64,000 nt of DNA from Sphingomicrobium sediminis (GTDB lineage: Bacteria; Pseudomonadota; Alphaproteobacteria; Sphingomonadales; Sphingomonadaceae), in assembly GCF_023805295.1 (NCBI RefSeq), contig NZ_JAMSHT010000001.1, positions 682,001 to 746,000 of the forward strand, given 5' to 3'. Shown here in pieces: positions 50,027 through 59,189 of this stretch. The first letter of the stretch is position 1. Each line of letters starts with the position of its first letter. Below the pieces are notes generated by a model. That model had not been told where the DNA came from. It made no database searches and saw only the letters and a program-made list of their open reading frames with translations. Position numbers and translations under genes: made by a program.

Positions 50027-51904
50027 TTATGCGTCCCATCCGCAATTCTTGCCGGCATTCTGCTCCTTGAGCCATGCCTGCAGCGGCGCGAAATATTCCT
50101 TCATCGGCTCGGCCGACATTTCGCGGGTGCCGGTGAACGCCTCGAGCGCGTCCGGCCAAGGCTTTGACGCGCCCATTTCCAAGAGCGCGTTCAGCCGTGC
50201 CCCGACATTTTCGTTGCCGTAGAAGCTGCAGCGATGAAGCGGGCCGTCCCATTCGGCAATCTCGCAGGCCGCTTCGTAGAACTGGAACTGCAGGATGTGC
50301 GCAAGGAAGTAACGCGCATAAGGCGTGTTGCCCGGAATGTGATATTTCGCACCCGGATCGAAGTTGGCCGGATTGTCGCGCGACACGGGCGGCGTCACGC
50401 CCTGATACTGTTCCTTCAGGCCAACCCACGCATCGGTATATTCAGCCGGCGTGATCGAGCCGTCGAATACGCCCCAGCGCCACTTGTCGACCAGCAGGCC
50501 GAACGGCAGGAAGGCGACCTTATCCATCGCCTGATTGAGCAAGAGGCCGATATCCTTGTCGGCGCTCGGCACGCGGCTCTCATCGAGTAGGCCGAGCGTG
50601 ACAAGATAATCGGGCGTCACCGACAGCGCGACGAAATCGCCGATCGCTTCGTGGAAGCCGTCATTGGCGCCGTTGAGATAGAGAAAATCCTTATCGTTAT
50701 AGGCGCGCTGGTAATAATTGTGTCCAAGCTCGTGATGCATGGTGACGAAGTCGTCGGCATTCACCTTGGTGCACATCTTGATGCGCAAATCGTCGACATT
50801 GTCGAGATTCCAGGCCGAGGCATGGCAGACGACTTCGCGGCCCTCCGGACGGACGATCTGCGAGCGCTCCCAGAAGGTTTCGGGCAGCGGATCGAGGCCG
50901 AGCGAGGTAAAGAAGCGCTCAGAAATGCGCGCAATCTCGACCGCATCGACGTCGTTCTCGACGAGAAGGTCGGTGAGGTCGTAGCCAAGATCGCCAGCCC
51001 CTTCCGGCGCGACGATGTCGTAGACGTTGCCCCAGCCCTGCGCCCACATATTGCCGAGCAGGTCGGCGCGGATCATGCCCTCGTCGGGCTGCACATCGGC
51101 GCCGTAATAGTCACTCAGTTCGCTGCGGACATAGCAATGCAGGTCGGCATAAAGCGGTTCGACTTCGGCCCACAGGCGATCGTACATCGCGCTGAATTCC
51201 TGCGGCGTCATGTCATAGTTGGAGCGCCACAGTGCACCGGTATCGGCAAAGCCCAGTTCCTGCGCGCCGGCATTGGTGATCTCGACGAAGCGCTCATAAT
51301 CTTCCTTCATCGGGCGACCGACATTGTTGTGCCAGCTGACCCAGAGCTGCTGCAGCTCTTCGGGGTCGCGGATCGTGCCCATCAGCGCTTCGGCATCATT
51401 GCCGGGGATCATCTCGCCGTTCAGTTCGGCCTGGCCCTTGCCGTAGGCCGAGTTGAGGCGCGTCGCGACTTCGTTGAGCTCTGCGGCGGCGCCCTCGGTG
51501 GTCGGCGCCGGCATGGTGATGCCGGTACGTAGCATGACTAGTTTGCGCTCGGTCTCTGCATCGAGGCCCTCGACCTGCGCATAGATGGCCGCGTCATTGG
51601 CGAATTCGGTCGTCATCTCGGTGCCGATCGTGCCGAAATAGCTCGCCAGCGCATCGGTATCGCGGTTGATGTAGGTCGAATTCACCCAGGCAGCCTGCGC
51701 AGCGATGGGCGAAAATTCCGCATATTGCCGCTCGGCATCCTCGACGAACGCCTTGGCGCCCGCAGGCGTCAGCGGGAATTCGAGGCCATCTTCGGCCTGC
51801 GCTTCCGTCGCCACGGGCGGATTGTTGTAGGTCTGCTCATTGTACGTCATGCAACCGGCGAGCGTCAGCGCTGCCAGCGACACGGTGGCGGTATATTTGA
51901 TCAT
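50027..51904 (-). CDS. M2-family peptidyl-dipeptidase (ACE-like) lipoprotein
   Basis: 625 residues. Lipoprotein signal MIKYTATVSLAALTLAGCM with a LAGC lipobox, so probably anchored in the outer or inner membrane facing the periplasm. Zinc site HELGH (His391-His395), with GFHEAIGDFVALS supplying the third ligand Glu. The family, the bacterial relatives of angiotensin-converting enzyme, removes C-terminal dipeptides. The start Met is chosen by the signal sequence. Likely role: using external or periplasmic peptides. Confidence 0.92.
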   Translation of the reverse strand: MIKYTATVSLAALTLAGCMTYNEQTYNNPPVATEAQAEDGLEFPLTPAGAKAFVEDAERQYAEFSPIAAQAAWVNSTYINRDTDALASYFGTIGTEMTTEFANDAAIYAQVEGLDAETERKLVMLRTGITMPAPTTEGAAAELNEVATRLNSAYGKGQAELNGEMIPGNDAEALMGTIRDPEELQQLWVSWHNNVGRPMKEDYERFVEITNAGAQELGFADTGALWRSNYDMTPQEFSAMYDRLWAEVEPLYADLHCYVRSELSDYYGADVQPDEGMIRADLLGNMWAQGWGNVYDIVAPEGAGDLGYDLTDLLVENDVDAVEIARISERFFTSLGLDPLPETFWERSQIVRPEGREVVCHASAWNLDNVDDLRIKMCTKVNADDFVTMHHELGHNYYQRAYNDKDFLYLNGANDGFHEAIGDFVALSVTPDYLVTLGLLDESRVPSADKDIGLLLNQAMDKVAFLPFGLLVDKWRWGVFDGSITPAEYTDAWVGLKEQYQGVTPPVSRDNPANFDPGAKYHIPGNTPYARYFLAHILQFQFYEAACEIAEWDGPLHRCSFYGNENVGARLNALLEMGASKPWPDALEAFTGTREMSAEPMKEYFAPLQAWLKEQNAGKNCGWDA

Positions 51905-51963
51905 CTCTCGAAATCCCTTCGTGAACGCATTGCCGCGAAGGGTGGAACGGGGCGCGAGCGAAA

Positions 51964-52725
51964 TCAAGCGTCGCCGAGAAACTCCACGATCGCCGCGCCC
52001 AATTCCTTCTTGGTGACGCAAGACATGTGGGTGCCCGGAATGGGCATATGGCGCGCATCGGGCAGCCGCTCGGTCAGCGCAACCGGGTCACCATTGTCGC
52101 GATCTTCTTCACCGCAAATGACGGCCGTCGGCATCTCGAAGGCGTCGAGCCACTTTTCCTTGGCATCCGTAAAGGTAGGCAGCAGGAGACGCGCGGCTTC
52201 GCGGTCGATCCCCATCGTCTTCATGAAGGCGATGGCGAGGAAATCGGGGTCGCCCCGCTTGGCGGTCTCGTAATTGTCGACGGCGCCGAGGAAGAAGGCC
52301 TGGCGCTTGTCCCAGCCCGTAAGGCCGGTCAGCCCCATGCCGCACAGCATGGCGCGCGCCGGGCGGAGCCCCTCGCCAATTCCATGCACCGTGGTGCGTG
52401 CGCCAAGGCTGAAGCCGCCAAGGTCGTAGGCATTGGGCATGAGGCCGAGATGGCCGACAAATTCTTCGAGGTCGCGCGCCAGGATCCCGTCCGGATAGGC
52501 GGCGGGACCCAGCGGCGCGTCGCTATGACCATGGGCGCGCAGATCGGGCATGATGACGCGGTGGCCAGCTGCAGCCACCTGCGCCGCATGACCATATTTG
52601 ATCCAGTTGGTCTCGGCATTGGAAAAGAGGCCGTGCAGGAGCAGAACAGGACGCCCCTCGCCCATCTCGTGATAGGCAAGGCGCACGCCATCCGACGCAG
52701 TCCAATGGTTGAGACTCGCGCTCAC
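51964..52725 (-). CDS. Alpha/beta hydrolase
   Basis: 253 residues with the alpha/beta-hydrolase pattern VLLLHGLFSNAETNW, nucleophile elbow GGFSLGART, acid in GEEDRDNG, and His in PGTHMS. No signal peptide. Substrate unknown. The GTG start overlaps the stop of the membrane protein gene (GTGA), so it forms a unit with that gene and asd. Confidence 0.88.
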   Translation of the reverse strand: MSASLNHWTASDGVRLAYHEMGEGRPVLLLHGLFSNAETNWIKYGHAAQVAAAGHRVIMPDLRAHGHSDAPLGPAAYPDGILARDLEEFVGHLGLMPNAYDLGGFSLGARTTVHGIGEGLRPARAMLCGMGLTGLTGWDKRQAFFLGAVDNYETAKRGDPDFLAIAFMKTMGIDREAARLLLPTFTDAKEKWLDAFEMPTAVICGEEDRDNGDPVALTERLPDARHMPIPGTHMSCVTKKELGAAIVEFLGDA

Positions 52726-53045
52726 TGGTCGCGCTTCTCGGGCGTGATGTCGATCATGTCCGGCTCGATCTCCACTTCACGCGCTTCGGTCTCGATGATC
52801 GGCGGGCGGCCCTGCGACAGCTTCGACGAAATCATCCGCCGCGTCGCGAGGATGATGATGAGCATGATCCCTGCAAAAGCGAGCGCAATATAGAAGATCG
52901 GCATCAGCTGGTCCTCGACCATGCCGAGCAGAAAGGTCGCGCCGAGGATGAAACCCCAGAAACGCAGCCAGCGGCCGAGCAGCAGCAAGGCAATGCCATC
53001 GACGCCCGCCTGGGCGCGGCGTTCGGCTCCCGGATCCTCGATCAT
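52722..53045 (-). CDS. Orphan membrane protein between asd and the hydrolase
   Basis: 107 residues: acidic N-terminus (MIEDPGAERRAQAGVDG), two hydrophobic segments (LRFWGFILGATFLLGMV and MPIFYIALAFAGIMLIIIL), then a charged tail (IIETEAREVEIEPD). I do not recognise a family. The ATG overlaps the asd stop (ATGA) and the stop overlaps the hydrolase start. Confidence 0.7.
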   Translation of the reverse strand: MIEDPGAERRAQAGVDGIALLLLGRWLRFWGFILGATFLLGMVEDQLMPIFYIALAFAGIMLIIILATRRMISSKLSQGRPPIIETEAREVEIEPDMIDITPEKRDQ

Positions 53046-54067
53046 GCTTTCTGGAGGTGGCGACGGCCGAGCAGCTCGGCAATCTGCACCGCATTGAGTG
53101 CGGCGCCCTTGCGCAGGTTATCGCTGACGCACCAGAAGCTGAGGCCATTGTCGACCGTGGGATCTTCGCGCAGGCGGCTGATAAAGGTCGCATAGTCGCC
53201 GACACATTCGACCGGCGTCACGTAACCGCCATCCTCGCGCTTGTCGACGAGCATGATGCCCGGCGCCTCGCGCAGGATCTTGGTCGCATCCTTTGCCGAC
53301 AATTCGTCTTCCAACTCGACGTTAATCGCTTCCGAATGGCCGACGAAGACCGGCACGCGCACGCAGGTCGCGGTTACCTTGACCTTGGGACCGAGGATCT
53401 TCTTGGTCTCGGCGACCATCTTATATTCTTCCTTGGTCATCCCGTCGTCGAGAAACTCGTCGATATGCGGGATGACGTTGAAAGCGATCTGCTTGGTGAA
53501 GACTTCGGGCTCGGCCGGATCGCCGACGAAGATGTCGCGGCTCTGCTTGAACAGTTCGTCCATGGCCTCGCGACCGGCGCCAGAGACCGACTGGTAGGTC
53601 GCCACCACCACGCGCTTGACCGTCGCGGCATCATGCAGCGGCTTCAGTGCCACGACCATCTGCGCGGTCGAGCAATTGGGATTGGCGATGATGTTGCGGG
53701 CCTTGTAGCCGTCGATCGCGTCGGCATTCACCTCGGGCACGATCAGCGGGACGTCGGGATCCATGCGGAAGAGCGAGGAATTGTCGATCACCGTGCAGCC
53801 GGCCTTCGCGGCCTTCTCCGCATAGGCCTTCGACACGCTCGATCCCGCCGCGAACAGGGCCATGTCCCATCCGGCAAAGTCGAAATGCTCGAGATTCTTG
53901 ACCTTTAATTCCTTGCCGGTCTCGCCAAATTCGATGCGGTCGCCCGCCGAACGGCTCGAGGCGACGGCGGCAATCTCGTCGATCGGGAATTCGCGCTCGG
54001 CCAGGATGGCCAGCATTTCGCGCCCGACCGTGCCGGTCGCACCGACGACGACGACTTTGTAACCCAT
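53042..54067 (-). CDS. asd: Aspartate-semialdehyde dehydrogenase
   Basis: Makes aspartate semialdehyde for lysine, methionine, threonine and diaminopimelate. 341 residues: NADP site VVGATGTVGREML, catalytic Cys132 in NPNCSTAQM, SVSGAGREAMDEL, and the substrate-site pattern CVRVPVFVGHSEAI. Full length. First gene of a three-gene overlapping unit. Confidence 0.97.
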   Translation of the reverse strand: MGYKVVVVGATGTVGREMLAILAEREFPIDEIAAVASSRSAGDRIEFGETGKELKVKNLEHFDFAGWDMALFAAGSSVSKAYAEKAAKAGCTVIDNSSLFRMDPDVPLIVPEVNADAIDGYKARNIIANPNCSTAQMVVALKPLHDAATVKRVVVATYQSVSGAGREAMDELFKQSRDIFVGDPAEPEVFTKQIAFNVIPHIDEFLDDGMTKEEYKMVAETKKILGPKVKVTATCVRVPVFVGHSEAINVELEDELSAKDATKILREAPGIMLVDKREDGGYVTPVECVGDYATFISRLREDPTVDNGLSFWCVSDNLRKGAALNAVQIAELLGRRHLQKA

Positions 54068-54128
54068 GAAATTCGCTCCGCTTATCAGTTGTGATGCGAC
54101 TTAAGCGCTTGGCTGCGTTGCGCAACCC

Positions 54129-54875
54129 CTAGGGCCGAGAAGTCGCCGCCATGAGATCGCCCGCGCTGACCAATTCGAAGCCGCGCGCGCGGACCCGGTC
54201 GATCAGGATCGGCAGCGCCTCGCGGGCCACTTCGTTAGCGCCATACATGGGATGGACGAGGATGATCGAACCCGGTTCGACCGCCTCGGCGATCATTGCT
54301 GCATATTCTTCCGGATCGTCGGTGACGGGCTCCTCTATGTCCCATGTCACCATCGTCATGCTGCTCGCATGCACTGCCCCAGCCAGGCCGAGAAATTTCA
54401 CCCCATAGGGCGGTCTGAAGACGTTGGCCGTTTCCACGCCCGCGGCACGAAGGCTGGCCTCGGTGCGTAGAAGCTCGTCAATATAGGGCCGCTTGCGAAC
54501 CCCGATCATACGGTCGTGATAATAGCTGTGATTGCCGATTTCGTGCCCGGCCTCGAAGATCGCCCGCGCGGCTTGCGGATTGCGATCGACCATCCCGCCG
54601 ATGAGGAAAAAGGTCGCACGAACATCCTTTTCCTCGAGCACGCGCAGGACATAATCGGTGCCCGAAGGCGTCGGGCCGTCGTCGAAGGTGAGCGCGACCA
54701 GCGGCCGCTCGGTCTCGACCTTGCAGACGACGGGGATTCCGAACGCGAAGCAGCGCGCCCGCACAAGCTCGCGAAATGCAATGAGCAGCAGTGCGATGAC
54801 GAGGAGGCCGATGAGGCCCCCTCGTACCCATCGTCGATTATTCGCCGTCGGCGACCGGGCCACCCTCGACCCCAT
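54129..54875 (-). CDS. Polysaccharide deacetylase (NodB-like)
   Basis: About 248 residues. A membrane helix (GGLIGLLVIALLLIAF) near the N-terminus anchors a NodB domain: metal Asp in LTFDDGPTPS, GHEIGNHSYYH with the two His, RPPYG and IILVHPMYG. It should deacetylate an extracytoplasmic sugar polymer or peptidoglycan. The start is uncertain: ATG at 54875 has GAGG close by, GTG at 54863 is an alternative. It overlaps the end of the S9 peptidase gene, which suggests co-translation. Confidence 0.85.
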   Translation of the reverse strand: MGSRVARSPTANNRRWVRGGLIGLLVIALLLIAFRELVRARCFAFGIPVVCKVETERPLVALTFDDGPTPSGTDYVLRVLEEKDVRATFFLIGGMVDRNPQAARAIFEAGHEIGNHSYYHDRMIGVRKRPYIDELLRTEASLRAAGVETANVFRPPYGVKFLGLAGAVHASSMTMVTWDIEEPVTDDPEEYAAMIAEAVEPGSIILVHPMYGANEVAREALPILIDRVRARGFELVSAGDLMAATSRP

Positions 54876-57093
54876 TTTCCTCGAGGAAGCGCATGATGGT
54901 TTCCCAGAGATGGACGCTGATATTCTCGCCGCGCACGCCATGGGCCTGGCCCGGATAGAACATCATGTCGAACTGGACGCGGGCCTCCTGCATGGCTGCG
55001 GCCATCTGCGTGGAGTTGTCGAGGACGACATTGTCGTCGCTCATGCCGTGGATCAGCAGCAGCGGATCGGAAATGTTGCCGGCCGTCGGGAAGGTGCTCG
55101 ATGCCTCATAGGCCTCGGGCACTTCGCGCGGATCGCCCATGAAGCGCTCGGTATAGTGGGTGTCATACAGCTCCCATTTGGTCACCGGCGCGCCGGCCAC
55201 GCCAGCGGCATAGAGGCCGGGGTCCTGCCCCAGCATCATCAGCGTCATGTAGCCGCCATAGGACCAGCCATAGGTCGCGATACGGTCCGGATCGACGAAG
55301 TCGAGGCTCTTGAGCCATTCGGCGCCGACCTTCTGGTCAGCCACTTCGATCCCGCCCATGGCCCGATAGATCGGCTTTTCGAATTCGACACCGCGATTGG
55401 CGCTGCCGCGATTGTCGAGCTGGACCCAGATATAGCCTTGGTCGACGATCCACTGCTGGAGCGCACCGGTAAAGCCGTTACGCACCGTCTGCGGACCCGG
55501 GCCGCCATAATGCTGGAAGAAGACCGGATAGCGTTCGCCCGGCTTCATGTCGGGCGGGGTGATCATTTCGTAATATAGGTCGGTCCCGTCGGGGGCCTTG
55601 ATGGTGCCGAACTTGGACGGCTCATGGCTCCACATATAGGGCGAATAGGGATGGTCGGCGTCGAGCGCATTCTCGTTGATCCACGCAATGCGGTTCGCCT
55701 CGTTATCGCCGAACCAGATCTGGCCCGGGCGCGAATTGCTCGACCGCGAGACGATCGAGCGGCTCGCCGACTTGTCGAGGCTCCAGCCATAGCTGTAGCC
55801 CGGCTCCGACAGCAGCACCGGCTCGGAACCCGGCGTCGTATAGTCGAGCGAATAGAGATGACTCTCGAGCACATTCTCGCGGTTCGCGGTGAAGTAGAGC
55901 TTGCCCTCGTCCTGGTCGACGCCGTCGAGGCCCATGACGACCCATTCGCCTTGGGTAAGCTGGCGCCAGTCATCGCCGTCGGCGCTGACATGATAGAGAT
56001 GACCGAAGCCATCGCGTTCCGACCACCAGATGAGCGAGCCGTCCTTCAAGAAGCGATAGTCGTAGCTGAGATTGGTCCAATGCCCCTCGGCTGCGGTCTC
56101 GCTGAAGAAGATTTCGCTCTTGCCGGTTTCGGGATCGACCTTGAGCATGTCGAGCACGGTCTGGGCGCGGTTCTGGCGCTGGACGTAGAGCGCGCTGCCA
56201 TCGGGTGCCCAGTTGACGCGGGCGATGTAGATATCCTCGTTGTCACCAAGGTCGACCATTTCCATGCCCGAACCATCCATGTTGATGATCCACAGCTGGT
56301 TGGTGACATTGTCGGTGCCGGCGGCCGGATAGCGCTGATCGTAGGTGCTGGTCCCCCCGGCACCGATCGAGGTGCGGGTGACGACGCCGACCGGGTTCTC
56401 GTCGAAACGCTGCACGGCGATCCGCTTGTCGTCGGGGCTCCACCAGTAACCGGTGCGACGTGCCATTTCTTCCTGCGCGACGAATTCGGCCTCGCCCCAA
56501 TGGATCAGCGGATCGCTTTCCTCGGGCGTAATCGGGGTCGGTTCGTCACCGACCGCGCCAACATAGAGGCGCTGGTCGCGCACGAAGCTGACATAGCCGC
56601 CCTTGGGGCTGAGCGCGGGGTTGAGTTCGCCCGCATCGGTGTCGGTGAGCTGCGTGACGCTTCCATCGACGCCGGCGAGATAGAGATCGCCATCGATCGG
56701 CACCAGCAGCGACTGACCATCGGGCGACCATTGATAGGTGATGATGCCCTTGAGGCTGCCGACGCGGGCGCGTTCGCGCTGCATCTTTTCTTCTTCGGAC
56801 AGTTCGGCCCCCGAACCGACCTTCTCGCTGTCGACGAGCATGGTCCATTCGCCACCCTCGGCATCGAGCGCCCAGAGGTCGTAACGCTGGCGCTCATCCT
56901 CGCGCGGACGCAGCATGGTCAGCATCGACCCGTCGGGTGCCAGCTGCACGCCGCGCGGGAAGGACCCGCCAAGCGAGGGGCTGGCAAAGATACGGTCGAG
57001 CGTGAGCTCCTGGCGTTCGACTTCCTGTGCTGCGGCGGGGCTGGTCATGACGATGCTCCCAAGTGCTGCACCGGCGAGAAGGCTCTTAAGCAT
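54838..57093 (-). CDS. DPP-IV-like S9 family peptidase
   Basis: 751 residues with a signal peptide (MLKSLLAGAALGSIVMTSPA, cut near AAAQ). The N-terminal beta-propeller has the WSPDG / WSPDDKRIA repeats. The C-terminal catalytic domain has Ser611 in GWSYGG, Asp in MSDDNV and His in QAHGV. Cleaves X-Pro dipeptides in the periplasm or outside. With the M2 lipoprotein nearby it suggests peptide scavenging. Confidence 0.94.
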   Translation of the reverse strand: MLKSLLAGAALGSIVMTSPAAAQEVERQELTLDRIFASPSLGGSFPRGVQLAPDGSMLTMLRPREDERQRYDLWALDAEGGEWTMLVDSEKVGSGAELSEEEKMQRERARVGSLKGIITYQWSPDGQSLLVPIDGDLYLAGVDGSVTQLTDTDAGELNPALSPKGGYVSFVRDQRLYVGAVGDEPTPITPEESDPLIHWGEAEFVAQEEMARRTGYWWSPDDKRIAVQRFDENPVGVVTRTSIGAGGTSTYDQRYPAAGTDNVTNQLWIINMDGSGMEMVDLGDNEDIYIARVNWAPDGSALYVQRQNRAQTVLDMLKVDPETGKSEIFFSETAAEGHWTNLSYDYRFLKDGSLIWWSERDGFGHLYHVSADGDDWRQLTQGEWVVMGLDGVDQDEGKLYFTANRENVLESHLYSLDYTTPGSEPVLLSEPGYSYGWSLDKSASRSIVSRSSNSRPGQIWFGDNEANRIAWINENALDADHPYSPYMWSHEPSKFGTIKAPDGTDLYYEMITPPDMKPGERYPVFFQHYGGPGPQTVRNGFTGALQQWIVDQGYIWVQLDNRGSANRGVEFEKPIYRAMGGIEVADQKVGAEWLKSLDFVDPDRIATYGWSYGGYMTLMMLGQDPGLYAAGVAGAPVTKWELYDTHYTERFMGDPREVPEAYEASSTFPTAGNISDPLLLIHGMSDDNVVLDNSTQMAAAMQEARVQFDMMFYPGQAHGVRGENISVHLWETIMRFLEENGVEGGPVADGE

Positions 57094-57138
57094 GAAATAT
57101 TTCTCCCGGAAAATTCGGCCCGCCTGGACGACGGGCAA

Positions 57139-57171
57139 CAAAAAAGGCGCCCGGCAGATGTGCCGGACGCC
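57139..57171 (-). terminator. Terminator after rplS
   Basis: 11-bp stem (57146-57156 with 57161-57171, one G-U), 4-base loop, then six T on the minus strand. It ends the ffh-to-rplS unit. Confidence 0.9.
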
Positions 57172-57201
57172 CTAATTTTGTGCAAGGTGGCTTTCGACCA
57201 A

Positions 57202-57588
57202 CTACGCGTCGGTCTTTTCGCCCTTGGCCGGACGGTTGTCCTTGCGCTCGGCGATACGCGCCGACTTACCGGTGCGACCACGCAGATAGTAAAGCTTGGC
57301 ACGACGCACGGCGCCCTTACGGACGACGGTGATGCTGTCGATGTTGGGCGAGTAGAGCGGGAAGACGCGCTCGACACCTTCGCCGAACGAAATCTTGCGA
57401 ACGGTGAAGCTGGAGCCGGCGCCCTTGTTCGAACGGGCGATGCAGACGCCTTCGAAGTTCTGGACACGGGTGCGCTGGCCTTCAACGACGCGCACACCGA
57501 TGCGGAGAGTGTCACCCGGGCGGAATTCGGGAATGTCCTTGCCCAGGGCTTCGATGGTTTCCTGTTCGATCGTCTCGATGATGTTCAT
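57202..57588 (-). CDS. rplS: 50S ribosomal protein L19
   Basis: 128 residues: [50 protein letters not shown] and [17 protein letters not shown] short charged C-terminal tail is normal in alphaproteobacteria. Last gene of the operon, 12 bases after trmD and followed by a strong terminator. Confidence 0.98.
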   Translation of the reverse strand: MNIIETIEQETIEALGKDIPEFRPGDTLRIGVRVVEGQRTRVQNFEGVCIARSNKGAGSSFTVRKISFGEGVERVFPLYSPNIDSITVVRKGAVRRAKLYYLRGRTGKSARIAERKDNRPAKGEKTDA

Positions 57589-57600
57589 CGGTCTAAAATC

Positions 57601-58323
57601 CTATTTCTTTCGCTGCGCACCAGAGGGAGACTGACCCGAACGCTCCCCATGAGCGTCCCAAAGGTCCGGCCTCCTTAGCCGTGTGTCCTCGCGAGCGCGT
57701 TCTTCACGCCACCTCGCGATGCGCGCATGATCCCCCGATCGCAGCACTTCGGGAATCGTGCGCCCCTCCCATTCTACCGGTCGGGTGTAGTGCGGATATT
57801 CGAGAAGTCCCTGTTCGAAACTCTCTTCCTCTCCGCTTGAGGCCGCGCCCATTACCCCGGGAAGCAGCCGAATGCAAGCGTCGAGGAGCAACATGGCGGG
57901 TATTTCGCCACCCGACAGGATATAGTCGCCGACGCTGACCGGTTCGACATCTCGCGCCTCGAAGATACGCTCGTCAAAACCCTCGAAGCGGCCACACAGG
58001 ATGATGGCCCCCTCGCCCGCGACGAGATCGCGCACTTTCGCCTGTGTCAGCGTCTTGCCCCGCGGGCTCATGGCCAGCATCGGACGGCCATCGGCAACGC
58101 TGTCGAGAGCGGCGGCAAGCACATCGCATTTGAGCACCATTCCGGCTCCGCCACCGGCCGGCGTGTCATCGACCGTGCGATGCTTGTCGGTGGCGAAGTC
58201 GCGGATGTTCTTTGTCTCGAGGCTCCACGCCCCCTCTTCCAGCGCGCGCCCGGCGAGCGACGTGCCGAGCAGACCCGGAAACATGTCGGGGTAGAGCGTC
58301 AGGACGGAAGCGCGAAAGGTCAT
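57601..58323 (-). CDS. trmD: tRNA (guanine-37-N1)-methyltransferase
   Basis: Methylates G37 of tRNA to prevent frameshifting. 240 residues: knot motifs [25 protein letters not shown] and [12 protein letters not shown], plus [11 protein letters not shown]. The start [14 protein letters not shown] is the family N-terminus; the reading frame continues upstream across the SRPBCC gene but that extension is not protein-like. The SRPBCC gene ends 11 bases upstream. Confidence 0.97.
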   Translation of the reverse strand: MTFRASVLTLYPDMFPGLLGTSLAGRALEEGAWSLETKNIRDFATDKHRTVDDTPAGGGAGMVLKCDVLAAALDSVADGRPMLAMSPRGKTLTQAKVRDLVAGEGAIILCGRFEGFDERIFEARDVEPVSVGDYILSGGEIPAMLLLDACIRLLPGVMGAASSGEEESFEQGLLEYPHYTRPVEWEGRTIPEVLRSGDHARIARWREERAREDTRLRRPDLWDAHGERSGQSPSGAQRKK

Positions 58324-58334
58324 GGCCGCGCCGA

Positions 58335-58829
58335 TTAGGCGTTGGCCAGGAACTCCGCAAGTTTGTCGAAGCTGCCGCCCCAACCCTGCTCCATCGATCC
58401 CATCGCCTCCACGAAGACGGCAATAGCTTCGGCCGACGCTTCGATCGGGGTCCATTTGAGCGTGATTTCGGTCCCGCCATCCGTGTCCCGGAAGTCGACT
58501 TCCGTCAGCAGCGTGAGCGGCCAGGCGGGAAAGAAATGCGGTGTGACCTTGCGACCCTCTGCGTCTGCAAAGCTCTGCTCCCACGCGATATGGCCGGGGC
58601 GGTCGATGCGCGTCCACTTCGCCAACGTGTAGGTGGTGCCCATGTCAGGATGGTCCGATCGCGTGTGCATGAGACTGCCCTCCACGATATCGCCCGACAG
58701 GCGCGTCAGCTTCGCACCGGGAGGTCCCGACCATTGCTCCATCTTGTCCGGATCGGCCCAAGCATCGAAAACCGTTTCACGGTCCGCATCGAACGTCCGC
58801 ACGATGGTGAAAACGGGCACGTCGCTCAT
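58335..58829 (-). CDS. SRPBCC (AHSA1-like) domain protein
   Basis: 164 residues, Bet v1/AHSA1 fold: [30 protein letters not shown], and [14 protein letters not shown], ending in [14 protein letters not shown]. Such proteins pair with an ArsR regulator and bind an unknown hydrophobic ligand. The ATG overlaps the ArsR gene stop (ATGA). Inserted, with ArsR and nitrilase, in the ribosomal operon ahead of trmD. Confidence 0.88.
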   Translation of the reverse strand: MSDVPVFTIVRTFDADRETVFDAWADPDKMEQWSGPPGAKLTRLSGDIVEGSLMHTRSDHPDMGTTYTLAKWTRIDRPGHIAWEQSFADAEGRKVTPHFFPAWPLTLLTEVDFRDTDGGTEITLKWTPIEASAEAIAVFVEAMGSMEQGWGGSFDKLAEFLANA

Positions 58830-59158
58830 TCTTCTTTCCCCTTGCTGGATTGGAGGAAGGCATCGAGCCGGTCGAACCGGTCGGGCCAATAGGACGCCAT
58901 CTGCTCGATGTATTGCTTTGCTGCCGAGATGCCGTCGGGCGCCAACTGGCGCGGGCGCGACGTTCCTTCGTGCAATGTCTCGACGAGACCCGCTTGTTCG
59001 AGCACCTTTAGATGTTTGGAGATGGCCGGCTGGCTCATGGCGAAAGGCTCGGCCAATTCCGCCACGGTGGCACGCCCCTCTCCCAATCGTGAGAGGATGG
59101 CGCGCCGCGTCGGGTCGGCCAGTGCTGCAAATTGCTTGTCCAACGACTCCATAACCAT
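58826..59158 (-). CDS. ArsR-family transcriptional regulator
   Basis: 110 residues: winged-helix LDKQFAALADPTRRAILSRL, FAMSQPAISKHLKVLEQAGL. No cysteine is present, so it is not an arsenic-type metal sensor; regulators of this class control their SRPBCC partner. Two in-frame ATG (59158, 59152) exist; the first lies inside the palindrome that is its probable operator, so the second may be real and the mRNA leaderless. Confidence 0.92.
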   Translation of the reverse strand: MVMESLDKQFAALADPTRRAILSRLGEGRATVAELAEPFAMSQPAISKHLKVLEQAGLVETLHEGTSRPRQLAPDGISAAKQYIEQMASYWPDRFDRLDAFLQSSKGKEE

Positions 59159-59167
59159 TTGGTTATA
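59151..59167 (-). promoter_or_regulatory. ArsR operator overlapping -10 and start codon
   Basis: ATAACCA-TT-TGGTTAT: a perfect 7-bp inverted repeat. On the minus strand TATAAC (59167-59162) is a good -10 box; a weak -35 (TTGCCT, 59188-59183) lies 15 bases upstream. Start codons sit at 59158 and 59152. ArsR binding would block the polymerase directly. Confidence 0.72.
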
Positions 59168-59189
59168 TTAAGCTGTATCGGCAGGCAAG

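Noticed and set aside
49937..50167. 76-residue plus-strand frame with a hydrophobic start
   Set aside because: It runs into the antisense of the M2 peptidase gene and its second half is a shadow; no ribosome site.
53057..53908. 283-residue open frame opposite asd
   Set aside because: Antisense shadow of asd, no domain or ribosome site.
58324..58617. Possible N-terminal fusion extending trmD
   Set aside because: The frame stays open through the SRPBCC gene by chance. The SRPBCC frame is clearly coding and trmD has a normal ATG start.
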